Position numbers and translations under genes: made by a program. The notes under the pieces were generated by a model. The model saw only the letters and a program-made list of their open reading frames with translations, ran no database searches and was not told the origin of the DNA. A stretch of 17,913 nt of DNA from Sandarakinorhabdus sp. (GTDB lineage: Bacteria; Pseudomonadota; Alphaproteobacteria; Sphingomonadales; Sphingomonadaceae): assembly GCA_025458465.1 (NCBI GenBank), contig JALOSK010000002.1, forward strand, positions 1 to 17,913. Reading direction: 5' to 3'. This document shows positions 7,289-13,924 of the stretch, one piece after another. The stretch's first letter is position 1. The number at the start of each line of letters is the position of its first letter.

Positions 7289-10150
7289 TTGTTCCTGCCC
7301 TTTCGTTCCATCCTGCTGCTGGCGGCAGCCCCTGTCGCGTTCGCGCCAGCGCAGGCCCAGACCGCGCCTGCCCAGCCCGCACCCGCCAGAACCGCCCAGA
7401 TCGCCGAGGTGGAGGAAGAGGAGGTGACCGTCACCACCACCCGCCTGCCGGGACAGGTGGTGGGCGACATCAAGCCGGAACTCACGCTGGGCGCCCAGGA
7501 ACTGCGGGCCATCGGCGCCGGTTCCATCGCCGATCTGCTGGTCGAACTGGGGCCGCAAACCCGTTCTGGCCGTGGCCGCGGCAGCGGTCCGCCGGCCGTG
7601 CTGGTCAACGGCAAGCGGGTTTCGGGTTTCCAGGAAATCCGCAAGATCCCGCCGGAAGCCATCGCGCGCGTCGAGGTGCTGCCCGAGGAAGTCAGCCTGA
7701 AATATGGCTTCCGCGCCGATCAGCGCGTCATCAACTTCGTGCTGCGCCCGCGCTTTTCGGCGTGGACCGGCGAGGTGGAACTGGGCGGCCCCACCGATGG
7801 CGGGCGCTTTTCCACCGAGATCGAGGCCAATCTGCTCAAGCTGAAGAACGGCACCCGCACCACCATCGAAGCCGAATATCGCATCGACACGCTGGTGACC
7901 GAAAACGAACGCCGCATCACCACGCCGGCCCTGTCGCGCCCGTTGGCGATCGGCGGCAACATCAGCGCGATCATTCCGGGTGACCAGATCGATCCGGCGC
8001 TGCCCGGCCGCACCGTGCTGGGCGTGCCGGCCGGCATCGCCAACCCCAGCGCGGCCGATTTCGCTGCTGCGCCGGTGAACGCAACCGATATCCGCCCGTT
8101 CCGCAGCTTGCTGCCCGACACGCGCACTGCCAGCCTGAACGGCACCATTGCCGGATCGCTCGGCAAGCTGGGCGCAACGATTACTGGCGGCATCGAACGC
8201 ACCCTCACGGAAAGCCTGCAGGGCCTGCCCGCTGCCAACCTCACGCTGCCGGCCGGCAACCCCTTCTCGCCGTTCGGGGCGAATGTGGTGGTCAGCCGCT
8301 ATGCGCCCGATCCGTTGCGCCGCGATGGCGATAGCTGGTCCAGCCGGCTGGGCACCGTTCTGGATGGCAATGTCGGCAGCTGGCGCTGGAACCTTACCGG
8401 CAACTGGAACCATGCCGAAAACCGCACCCGCATCGATCGCGGCTTTGATCTTTCGGCCGTGCAGGCCGAAATCCTGGCTGGCAGCCCCACCACCTCGCCG
8501 TTCGGGGATGCGGTGTTCTCGGGCGCCCGCCTCACCGACACGGCCAGCAGCAACAGCGACAATGCCAGCCTTGATCTGCTGCTGAACGGCAGCCCGTTGC
8601 AGCTGCCGGCCGGTGCGGTTGGCCTGGCCCTGAAGGCGCAGGTACAGCACCTGTCGCTCGATACCCGATCGGTGCGGGCCGGCATCGCCACCGCCGCCGA
8701 TCTTGCGCGCACGCAGGGCAATTTCCAGGCCAACATCGATCTGCCGATCGCGTCCGCGCGGGACAATGTGCTGCCGGCGCTGGGCAAGCTCACTCTCAAT
8801 GCCAACATCGCCGCCGATACGTTGTCCGACTTCGGCACCCTGTTCACCTGGGGCGGCGGCGTGAACTGGGAACCGAAAAGCGGCTGGCAGATCATCGCCA
8901 GCTACACGCGCGAACAGGGCGCGCCCTCGGTGGGGCAACTGGGCGATCCGGTCATCCTGACGCCCAACGTGCGCGTGTTCGATTTTCTGCGCGGCGAGAC
9001 GGTGGACATCACCCGGCTGGATGGCGGCAACGCCAACCTGGCCAACGATACCCGCCGCGTCTGGAAGCTGGGCTTCAATGTGAAGCCGTTCGAGGAAACC
9101 GATCTGGTGTTCAACGCCAACGTCATCGACACGCGCATCGATGATCCGATCGCATCCTTCCCCACCGCGACGGCCGAACTGGAAGCCGCCTTCCCGGATC
9201 GCTTCAGCCGCGACAATGATGGCAGGCTGCTGCAGATCGACAACCGGCCGGTGAATTTCGATTATTCGCAGCGCACCGAACTGCGCTGGGGCTTCACCCT
9301 TACCCAGGCGCTGAAGCCGTCGGCCGATGAACGCGCGGCGGCCGAAAAGCGCATTGCCGATCTGCGCGCCAAGGCAATCGAAGCGCGCCGCACCGGCCAG
9401 CCGTTGCCGCCCGAAATCCGTGCCCTGTCGCGCAACCCGTTCGGCTTCACGCCGGGCCAGCGCCCGCCGGGTGCGGGCGGCGCGCCCGGTGCTGCACCGG
9501 CCCAGGCGGCACAGACGCCGCCGCAGGCTGGCGCGGCGCCGCAGGTCCAGGCAGCGCCAGCCGCCGATGGTCCGCCGCCCGCCGCTGCCGGCAGCCCGGG
9601 TGGCGGCGGTGGCTTCCGTGGTGGCAGGGGCGGCCCGCCGCGCGGCTTCCTTGATGGCCGCCTGCAACTGGCGCTGTTCCACACCGTCACCTTCCGCAAC
9701 GAGATCGGCATCCGGTCCGGCCTGCCGGTGCTGGACTTGCTGAACGGCTCCGCAGTCGGTTCGGCCGGCGGCGCGCCCCGGCACCAGGTGGAAGCGCGCC
9801 TGGGTGGCGGCCGCCGCGGGCTGGGCGGCAGCCTGTCGCTCAACTGGCAATCGGAAACCAGCGTGCTGGTCGATCCGTCGGGCGCCACGCAATCACCGGA
9901 CGATCTGTTCTTCTCGCCGCGCGCCACCGTCAATCTCAGGCTGTTCGCCGATCTGGGGCAGCGGCAGGACGTGCTGGTGAAGATGCCCTGGCTGCGCGGC
10001 AGCCGCATTTCGCTGCGGGTGGACAATCTGCTGAACGATCGCATCAACGTGCGCAACCGGCTTGGGGCAGAGCCGTTGGGTTTCCAGCGCGACCAGCTTG
10101 ATCCGCTGGGCCGCGCCGTCACGCTTTCGTTCCGGAAGCTGTTCTTCTAA
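7289..10150 (+). CDS. TonB-dependent receptor-like outer membrane protein
   Basis: A 953-residue outer-membrane beta-barrel with a plug-like N-terminal domain, probably for energised uptake of an unknown ligand. Residues 1-23 are a signal peptide (ending AQA before QTAP). A TonB-box-like stretch, EEVTVTTTR, sits at about residues 44-52. A compact plug-like domain follows at about 65-155, with the typical LVNGKRVSGF and IPPEAIARVEVLPEE segments, the latter resembling the plug motif in which the barrel position is defined. The remainder shows alternating aromatic/hydrophobic beta strands, and the last residues, VTLSFRKLFF, end in phenylalanine as outer-membrane barrels do. A Gly/Pro/Ala/Gln-rich insert at about 715-785 interrupts the barrel. 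The TTG start has an AAGGA site eight bases upstream. The gene ends in a four-base overlap with the convergent glutathione transferase gene. The ligand cannot be predicted. Confidence 0.82.
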   Translation: MFLPFRSILLLAAAPVAFAPAQAQTAPAQPAPARTAQIAEVEEEEVTVTTTRLPGQVVGDIKPELTLGAQELRAIGAGSIADLLVELGPQTRSGRGRGSGPPAVLVNGKRVSGFQEIRKIPPEAIARVEVLPEEVSLKYGFRADQRVINFVLRPRFSAWTGEVELGGPTDGGRFSTEIEANLLKLKNGTRTTIEAEYRIDTLVTENERRITTPALSRPLAIGGNISAIIPGDQIDPALPGRTVLGVPAGIANPSAADFAAAPVNATDIRPFRSLLPDTRTASLNGTIAGSLGKLGATITGGIERTLTESLQGLPAANLTLPAGNPFSPFGANVVVSRYAPDPLRRDGDSWSSRLGTVLDGNVGSWRWNLTGNWNHAENRTRIDRGFDLSAVQAEILAGSPTTSPFGDAVFSGARLTDTASSNSDNASLDLLLNGSPLQLPAGAVGLALKAQVQHLSLDTRSVRAGIATAADLARTQGNFQANIDLPIASARDNVLPALGKLTLNANIAADTLSDFGTLFTWGGGVNWEPKSGWQIIASYTREQGAPSVGQLGDPVILTPNVRVFDFLRGETVDITRLDGGNANLANDTRRVWKLGFNVKPFEETDLVFNANVIDTRIDDPIASFPTATAELEAAFPDRFSRDNDGRLLQIDNRPVNFDYSQRTELRWGFTLTQALKPSADERAAAEKRIADLRAKAIEARRTGQPLPPEIRALSRNPFGFTPGQRPPGAGGAPGAAPAQAAQTPPQAGAAPQVQAAPAADGPPPAAAGSPGGGGGFRGGRGGPPRGFLDGRLQLALFHTVTFRNEIGIRSGLPVLDLLNGSAVGSAGGAPRHQVEARLGGGRRGLGGSLSLNWQSETSVLVDPSGATQSPDDLFFSPRATVNLRLFADLGQRQDVLVKMPWLRGSRISLRVDNLLNDRINVRNRLGAEPLGFQRDQLDPLGRAVTLSFRKLFF
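9440..9650 (+). repeat. Low-complexity Gly/Pro/Ala/Gln-rich insert in the receptor
   Basis: About 70 codons inside the receptor encode a run dominated by Pro, Ala, Gly and Gln (APAQAAQTPPQAGAAPQVQ is representative), then GSPGGGGGFRGGRGGPPRG, before barrel strands resume. It is in frame and has the composition of a long disordered loop, so it is probably a surface-exposed or periplasmic linker and not an assembly error. Confidence 0.75.
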
Positions 10151-10749
10151 CGGAGGCGCGTGGCTGCGCGCGCGTGCCAGTCACGCAGCGCGGCCGCGTC
10201 TTCCGGCATCGCCAGCCCGATCCAGCCGGCAAAATCGATGATGGACAGAAGGCTGATGTCGGCCAGCGTGAAGCGCGGACCCGCAAGCCATGCGCCGGCT
10301 GCCAACTGGCCGTCGAACCACGCCATCTGGGCCAGTGCCTGCCCGCGAGCCGCTTCGGCCATCGCCGGAATCTGTTGCACCAGTCGGGCGGTGAGGGGAT
10401 GGCCGTGCTGCCAGAACAGGCTGACCGGCGTGCCAAGCGCGGTTTCCACCCGCCGGATCCACATGTCCGTCTCGGCCCGTTCGAACACGGTCGTGCCGAT
10501 CAGCGGCGGTTCGGGGTGCAGTTCGTCGAGATAGCGGCAGATGCTGATGGTTTCGGCGATCACCCGGCCATCGTCCAGCACCAGGAACGGCACCTGCCCG
10601 CGCGGATTCTTCGCCAGCACCGCCTCTGATTTGTGTTCCCGTGCCACCAGCGAGACCATCTGTTCCGCGATGGTCAGCCCCTTGGCCTTCAGAAACAGCC
10701 GGACCCGGCGCGGGTTGGGCGCCGGATCAGGCGCGGACCACAGCAGCAT
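10147..10749 (-). CDS. Glutathione S-transferase family protein
   Basis: A 200-residue cytosolic GST-fold protein. The N-terminal thioredoxin-like domain (about 1-80) shows the PNPRRVRLFLKAKGL helix, the cis-proline motif NPRGQVPFLVLDDG (Pro54), and the glutathione gamma-glutamyl-binding pair Glu66-Thr67 followed by ISICRYLDE. The helical C-terminal domain carries WLAGPRFTLADISL, which matches the conserved N-capping box/hydrophobic staple region of GSTs. Ser5 or a nearby residue could serve as the glutathione-activating residue, but this is not certain. Family length is normal. I chose the ATG at 10749 because a GGGGGAG site lies about seven bases upstream on the minus strand; an ATG 12 codons earlier has no such site. 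It is divergent from the AceE-like gene and convergent with the receptor gene. Substrate is unknown; detoxification or thiol transfer are typical roles. Confidence 0.88.
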   Translation of the reverse strand: MLLWSAPDPAPNPRRVRLFLKAKGLTIAEQMVSLVAREHKSEAVLAKNPRGQVPFLVLDDGRVIAETISICRYLDELHPEPPLIGTTVFERAETDMWIRRVETALGTPVSLFWQHGHPLTARLVQQIPAMAEAARGQALAQMAWFDGQLAAGAWLAGPRFTLADISLLSIIDFAGWIGLAMPEDAAALRDWHARAATRLR

Positions 10750-10814
10750 CTTGCATCTCCCCCGAACAGGGCGCCACCGTTGCACGCGCCGGCGTTTCCC
10801 GGCAAGGGCGGCCC
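10750..10814. promoter_or_regulatory. Short divergent gap between the GST and AceE-like genes
   Basis: Only 65 bases separate the two starts. It holds the GST ribosome-binding site (minus strand) and AAGGG at 10804-10808, six bases before the ATG of the AceE-like gene. I do not see promoter hexamers. Confidence 0.4.
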
Positions 10815-13118
10815 ATGCTGCCCGCCACCCCTGAAAACATTGCCCACATCGAAGCGCTCGACACGCGGCTGCGCTGGCTGTCGGCGTGGACGATCCACAA
10901 TGCGAACCATCTGCGCGACAGCCGCGACGGGCTGAAGGTGGGCGGCCACCAGGCCAGCTGCGCCAGCATGACCAGCATCATGGCCAGCCTGTATTTCGGC
11001 GCGCTTGGCCCCAATGACCGGGTGGCGGTGAAGCCGCACGCCGGGCCATTGCTGCACGCCATCCATTATTTGCTGGGCAATCAGAGCCTGGATAAGCTGA
11101 AGAACTTCCGTGGTTTCGGCGGCGCCCAATCCTATCCCAGCCGCACCAAGGACGTGATCCCGGTGGATTTTTCCACCGGTTCCGTGGGGCTTGGCGTGGC
11201 GGTGACGGCGTTCGCAAGCCTCGTGCAGGATTGGCTGATCGCGCATGGCCGCCTGGCCCCCGAACAGGCCGGCCGCATGATCGCGCTGATGGGCGATGCC
11301 GAACTGGACGAAGGCAATATCTATGAAGCGCTGATCGAAGGCTACAAGCACGACATCCGCAACTGCTGGTGGATCGTCGATTACAACCGCCAGAGCCTGG
11401 ATCACACCACGGCTGACCGCATGTTCCGCCGGTTCGATGACATCTTCGAAACCTGTGGCTGGCGGGTGATCACGCTGAAGCATGGCAAGCGGTTGCAGGC
11501 GGCCTTTGCGGCGCCCGGCGGCGCGGCGCTGGAAGCGTGGATCGATGGTTGCCCCAATGCCGATTATGCCGCGCTCACCTATCAGGGCGGCGCGGCATGG
11601 CGGGTGCGGCTGGCGGCCGATCTGGGCGATGCCATCGCGCCGCTGCTTGATCGCCACGATGATGATGCACTTGCCCGGCTGATGACCGATCTGGGCGGCC
11701 ACTGCATCGCCAGCCTGCTCGAAGCCTATGCGCAGGCCGCCAGCGACGATCGCCCCTGCCTGATCATCGCCTACACGGTGAAGGGCAAGGGCCTGCCGTT
11801 CGCCGGCCACAAGGACAACCATGCCGGCCTGATGACGCCCACGCAGATTGCCTCGCTGCGCGACAGTCTGGGCATTGCCGAAGGCGCCGAATGGCAGCCC
11901 TGGGCAGGGCTGGGCGACAACCAGGCCGCCGCGCTGCAGGCGTTCGTGGCCGCCAGCCCGGCCGCACGCCTGCCGCAGGACCGGCCCTTCGATGCCGTGC
12001 CGGTGCCTGCCATCCCGGCGCCGGCAGGGGCCGAACAATCCACGCAGGGCGCGTTCGGGCGCATCCTGTTCGATCTGGCCAAGGCCGGCGGACCACTGGC
12101 GGATCGCATTCTCACCACCTCGCCCGATGTCACCGTGTCCACCGGGCTTGGCCCGTGGGTGAATGCGCGCGGGCTGTTCCGGCGGCAGGCGATGCCCGAT
12201 GTGTTCCGCGCCGCAAAAATCCCCTCGCCACAGAAATGGCAGGGCGAACGCAGCGGCCAGCATGTCGAACTTGGCATTGCCGAACATAATCTGTTCCTGG
12301 TGCTGGCCGCCGCCGGGCTGGCCGCGCCGCTGTTCGGCACCCGGCTGATACCCATCGGCACCGTCTATGATCCGTTCATCGCGCGCGGATTGGATGCGCT
12401 GAATTATGCCTGCTATCAGGATGCGCGCTTCATTCTGGTCGCCACCCCGTCCGGCATCACGCTGGGGCCGGAGGGCGGCGCCCACCAGTCCATCAACCCG
12501 CCGCTGATCGCCATGGGGCAGCCGGGGCTGGTGCATTATGAACCGGCCTTTGCCGATGAACTGGCGCTGCTGCTGGGCCACGCGTTCGGCCAAGTCCAGG
12601 CGCCTGATGGAGAGAGCGTCTATCTGCGCCTCTCAACCCGCAGCATCGCCCAGCCGGAGCGCACGGATGCCAGCTGGCAGGCCGATTGCATCGCTGGCGG
12701 CTATTGGCTGCGCGCGCCGGCGGCTGGTGCCGAGGCTGCCATCGTGGCGATGGGCGCGGTGATGCCCGAGGCATTGGCGGCCTGGGAGGCACTGCATGAA
12801 GAGGTGCCGGGCCTGGGCCTGCTTGCCGTCACCAGTCCCGATCTGCTGCACCGCGGCTGGCGTGCGGGCCTTGATGCGGGCAGACCCAGCCACATCGTAA
12901 CGCTGCTGTCGCCGCTTCGGGCCGGCGCCCGGCTGGTCACCCTGTGTGATGCGGCCCCGGCCAGCCTGTCATGGCTGGGCGGCGTGCTCGGCATGCGCGT
13001 CGTGCCGCTGGGGGTCGACTGTTTTGGCCAGACCGGTGATCTTGTCGATCTCTATCGCACCCACGGGCTCGATGCCGAGTCGGTGATCGGTGCCATGGCC
13101 CACGCCCTGCAGGGTTGA
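10815..13118 (+). CDS. AceE-like pyruvate dehydrogenase E1 / transketolase-family enzyme
   Basis: A 767-residue thiamine-diphosphate (ThDP) enzyme of the single-chain E1 (AceE) and transketolase superfamily, probably decarboxylating a 2-oxo acid or transferring a ketol unit in the cytoplasm. The N-terminal half carries GLKVGGHQASCASM (AceE-type GGH motif), FSTGSVGLG, and the ThDP/Mg motif from Gly160-Asp161 (GDAELDEGNIYEAL) to Asp189-Tyr-Asn191 (VDYNRQSLD). The segment FDDIFETCGWRVI also has an AceE counterpart. The central pyrimidine-binding half has VELGIAEHN with the activating glutamate at Glu490, then a transketolase-type C-terminal domain. It is about 120 residues shorter than E. coli AceE (887). 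Alphaproteobacteria usually have a two-subunit E1, so this is likely an accessory enzyme with a different 2-oxo acid substrate. No E2 or E3 gene is adjacent. Start ATG 10815 follows AAGGG. Confidence 0.82.
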   Translation: MLPATPENIAHIEALDTRLRWLSAWTIHNANHLRDSRDGLKVGGHQASCASMTSIMASLYFGALGPNDRVAVKPHAGPLLHAIHYLLGNQSLDKLKNFRGFGGAQSYPSRTKDVIPVDFSTGSVGLGVAVTAFASLVQDWLIAHGRLAPEQAGRMIALMGDAELDEGNIYEALIEGYKHDIRNCWWIVDYNRQSLDHTTADRMFRRFDDIFETCGWRVITLKHGKRLQAAFAAPGGAALEAWIDGCPNADYAALTYQGGAAWRVRLAADLGDAIAPLLDRHDDDALARLMTDLGGHCIASLLEAYAQAASDDRPCLIIAYTVKGKGLPFAGHKDNHAGLMTPTQIASLRDSLGIAEGAEWQPWAGLGDNQAAALQAFVAASPAARLPQDRPFDAVPVPAIPAPAGAEQSTQGAFGRILFDLAKAGGPLADRILTTSPDVTVSTGLGPWVNARGLFRRQAMPDVFRAAKIPSPQKWQGERSGQHVELGIAEHNLFLVLAAAGLAAPLFGTRLIPIGTVYDPFIARGLDALNYACYQDARFILVATPSGITLGPEGGAHQSINPPLIAMGQPGLVHYEPAFADELALLLGHAFGQVQAPDGESVYLRLSTRSIAQPERTDASWQADCIAGGYWLRAPAAGAEAAIVAMGAVMPEALAAWEALHEEVPGLGLLAVTSPDLLHRGWRAGLDAGRPSHIVTLLSPLRAGARLVTLCDAAPASLSWLGGVLGMRVVPLGVDCFGQTGDLVDLYRTHGLDAESVIGAMAHALQG

Positions 13119-13352
13119 CCGGCAACACGGCAGGAATGGGCGCGCCGCCGCCATGACCCGGCGCGGCAATGTGATTGACATGCTGCTGAAACATCACTGC
13201 AATCGCCGTGTCGCTTGCGCGCCAGACCATTGGATAAATCCGACAGAAAGCACGATCGAGCCTGCGGAAGGGCGCGGCAAGCGTTGACTCGATGTGGCAA
13301 AAGGCAGAGAGTCACAGGTGCCGGGGTTCAACAGCAGTCGAGGGGAGGCTGC
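13119..13352 (+). promoter_or_regulatory. Intergenic region upstream of the protease/kinase operon
   Basis: This 234-base non-coding stretch is the longest on the plus strand and has lower GC islands than its surroundings. It carries a promoter candidate (see 13175-13203), an overlapping inverted repeat GTGAT-N17-ATCAC (13171-13175 and 13193-13197) that could be an operator, and a ribosome-binding site at its 3' end. A 44-codon frame starting at about 13153 is present but looks accidental. Confidence 0.45.
13175..13203 (+). promoter_or_regulatory. Candidate sigma70-type promoter
   Basis: TTGACA at 13175-13180 matches the -35 consensus exactly. After 17 bases the hexamer TGCAAT (13198-13203) matches four of six -10 positions. 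It lies about 150 bases before the first start of the downstream operon, in the only sizeable gap there. In GC-rich DNA an exact TTGACA at the right spacing is suggestive but not proof. Confidence 0.4.
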
Positions 13353-13808
13353 GTGAAATCTTGGTATTCATGCCTTTTCTTTGGAATTGTCGCACTGCTG
13401 CCGGTGAGTTGTGGTGCGCATCCATCCGATACTGTGTCCGGCGCGCCCGGGGACAGACAGCATAATATTGCCGCCGGCAATGCCGGCGACAGGGAGAACA
13501 TGGCCATGTCGGGCAAGCTGGATCCGCAACTGGCGCAGATTGCCGAGGAATCGGCTGCTGCCGAGGGTCAGTTCGGCATGGCCGAGCCGGAAACGGTGAC
13601 GGTGATGGTGGCGTTGCTCACCGCGCCGGATGCGGCCGCGTTGCAGCGCCTGGCCGCAGCGGGCCTCACGGTCCGTTCGGCTGTGGGTGATGTGGTGACC
13701 GGGACAATCCCGGCAAACCGGCTGGCGGCGGTCGCTGCCCAGCCTGACGTGGTTGCGATCGAAGGATCGCGGCCGATGGCCCCGGAGCAGGGCCTGATGA
13801 CGGAGTGA
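13353..13808 (+). CDS. Standalone S8-propeptide-like small protein, possibly exported
   Basis: I do not recognise a named family, but residues about 90-145 clearly resemble the propeptide region of the next gene's peptidase: LTVRSAVGDVVTGTI here against LSIRSELGDVFTGTI there, and ending RPMAPE against RTMAPE; both also begin their shared part with LDPQL/IDPQL. It ends just where the peptidase's catalytic domain would begin. From the GTG at 13353 (AGGGGAGG at 13341-13348) the product is 151 residues with a hydrophobic N-terminus and a cysteine in LLPVSCG; this is signal-like, although proline at -3 makes it a poor lipobox. From the ATG at 13506 (AGGGAG nine bases upstream) it is 100 residues and lines up with the cytoplasmic start of the peptidase. 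The role could be chaperone or inhibitor of the protease in trans, as standalone I9-type propeptides are. The start is unresolved. Confidence 0.7.
   Translation: MKSWYSCLFFGIVALLPVSCGAHPSDTVSGAPGDRQHNIAAGNAGDRENMAMSGKLDPQLAQIAEESAAAEGQFGMAEPETVTVMVALLTAPDAAALQRLAAAGLTVRSAVGDVVTGTIPANRLAAVAAQPDVVAIEGSRPMAPEQGLMTE
13491..13496 (+). promoter_or_regulatory. Internal ribosome-binding site supporting a shorter start
   Basis: AGGGAG lies nine bases before the ATG at 13506 and three before the ATG at 13500. The peptidase gene downstream uses a similar GGGGAG at eight bases. This supports an unexported 100-residue form of the small propeptide-like protein, alone or alongside the longer form. Confidence 0.45.
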
Positions 13809-13924
13809 GTGTCGGCCCGGCGCGTGGGGTGCCCGGGACCGCAACAGCCTGAAGCCTGCACGCCCGATGCCCGGGCGGAAGCGGGACGGGGTCGCGCGCC
13901 GCATTGGGAAGGGGAGTGAAGACC

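Noticed and set aside
7214..9892. A minus-strand open frame of about 890 codons opposite the receptor gene.
   Set aside because: Same cause: no recognisable domain, Arg/Gln/Gly-rich composition, and full overlap with a receptor that has a signal peptide, plug and barrel.
10689..12593. A minus-strand open frame of about 630 codons opposite the AceE-like gene.
   Set aside because: It also overlaps the GST gene, and its composition is that of an antisense shadow. The plus-strand gene has complete ThDP motifs.
13153..13287. A 44-codon plus-strand frame with two cysteines upstream of the protease operon, considered as a precursor peptide.
   Set aside because: No ribosome-binding site, overlap with the promoter candidate, Arg-rich composition and no leader/core organisation. 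The repeat tail of the peptidase is a much better substrate candidate.
13809..13924. GC-rich CCCGGG-containing repeats between the small gene and the peptidase, considered as a terminator or attenuator.
   Set aside because: The possible stems are short with large loops and no U-run follows. In this GC-rich DNA such matches are expected by chance, and the genes probably share a transcript.
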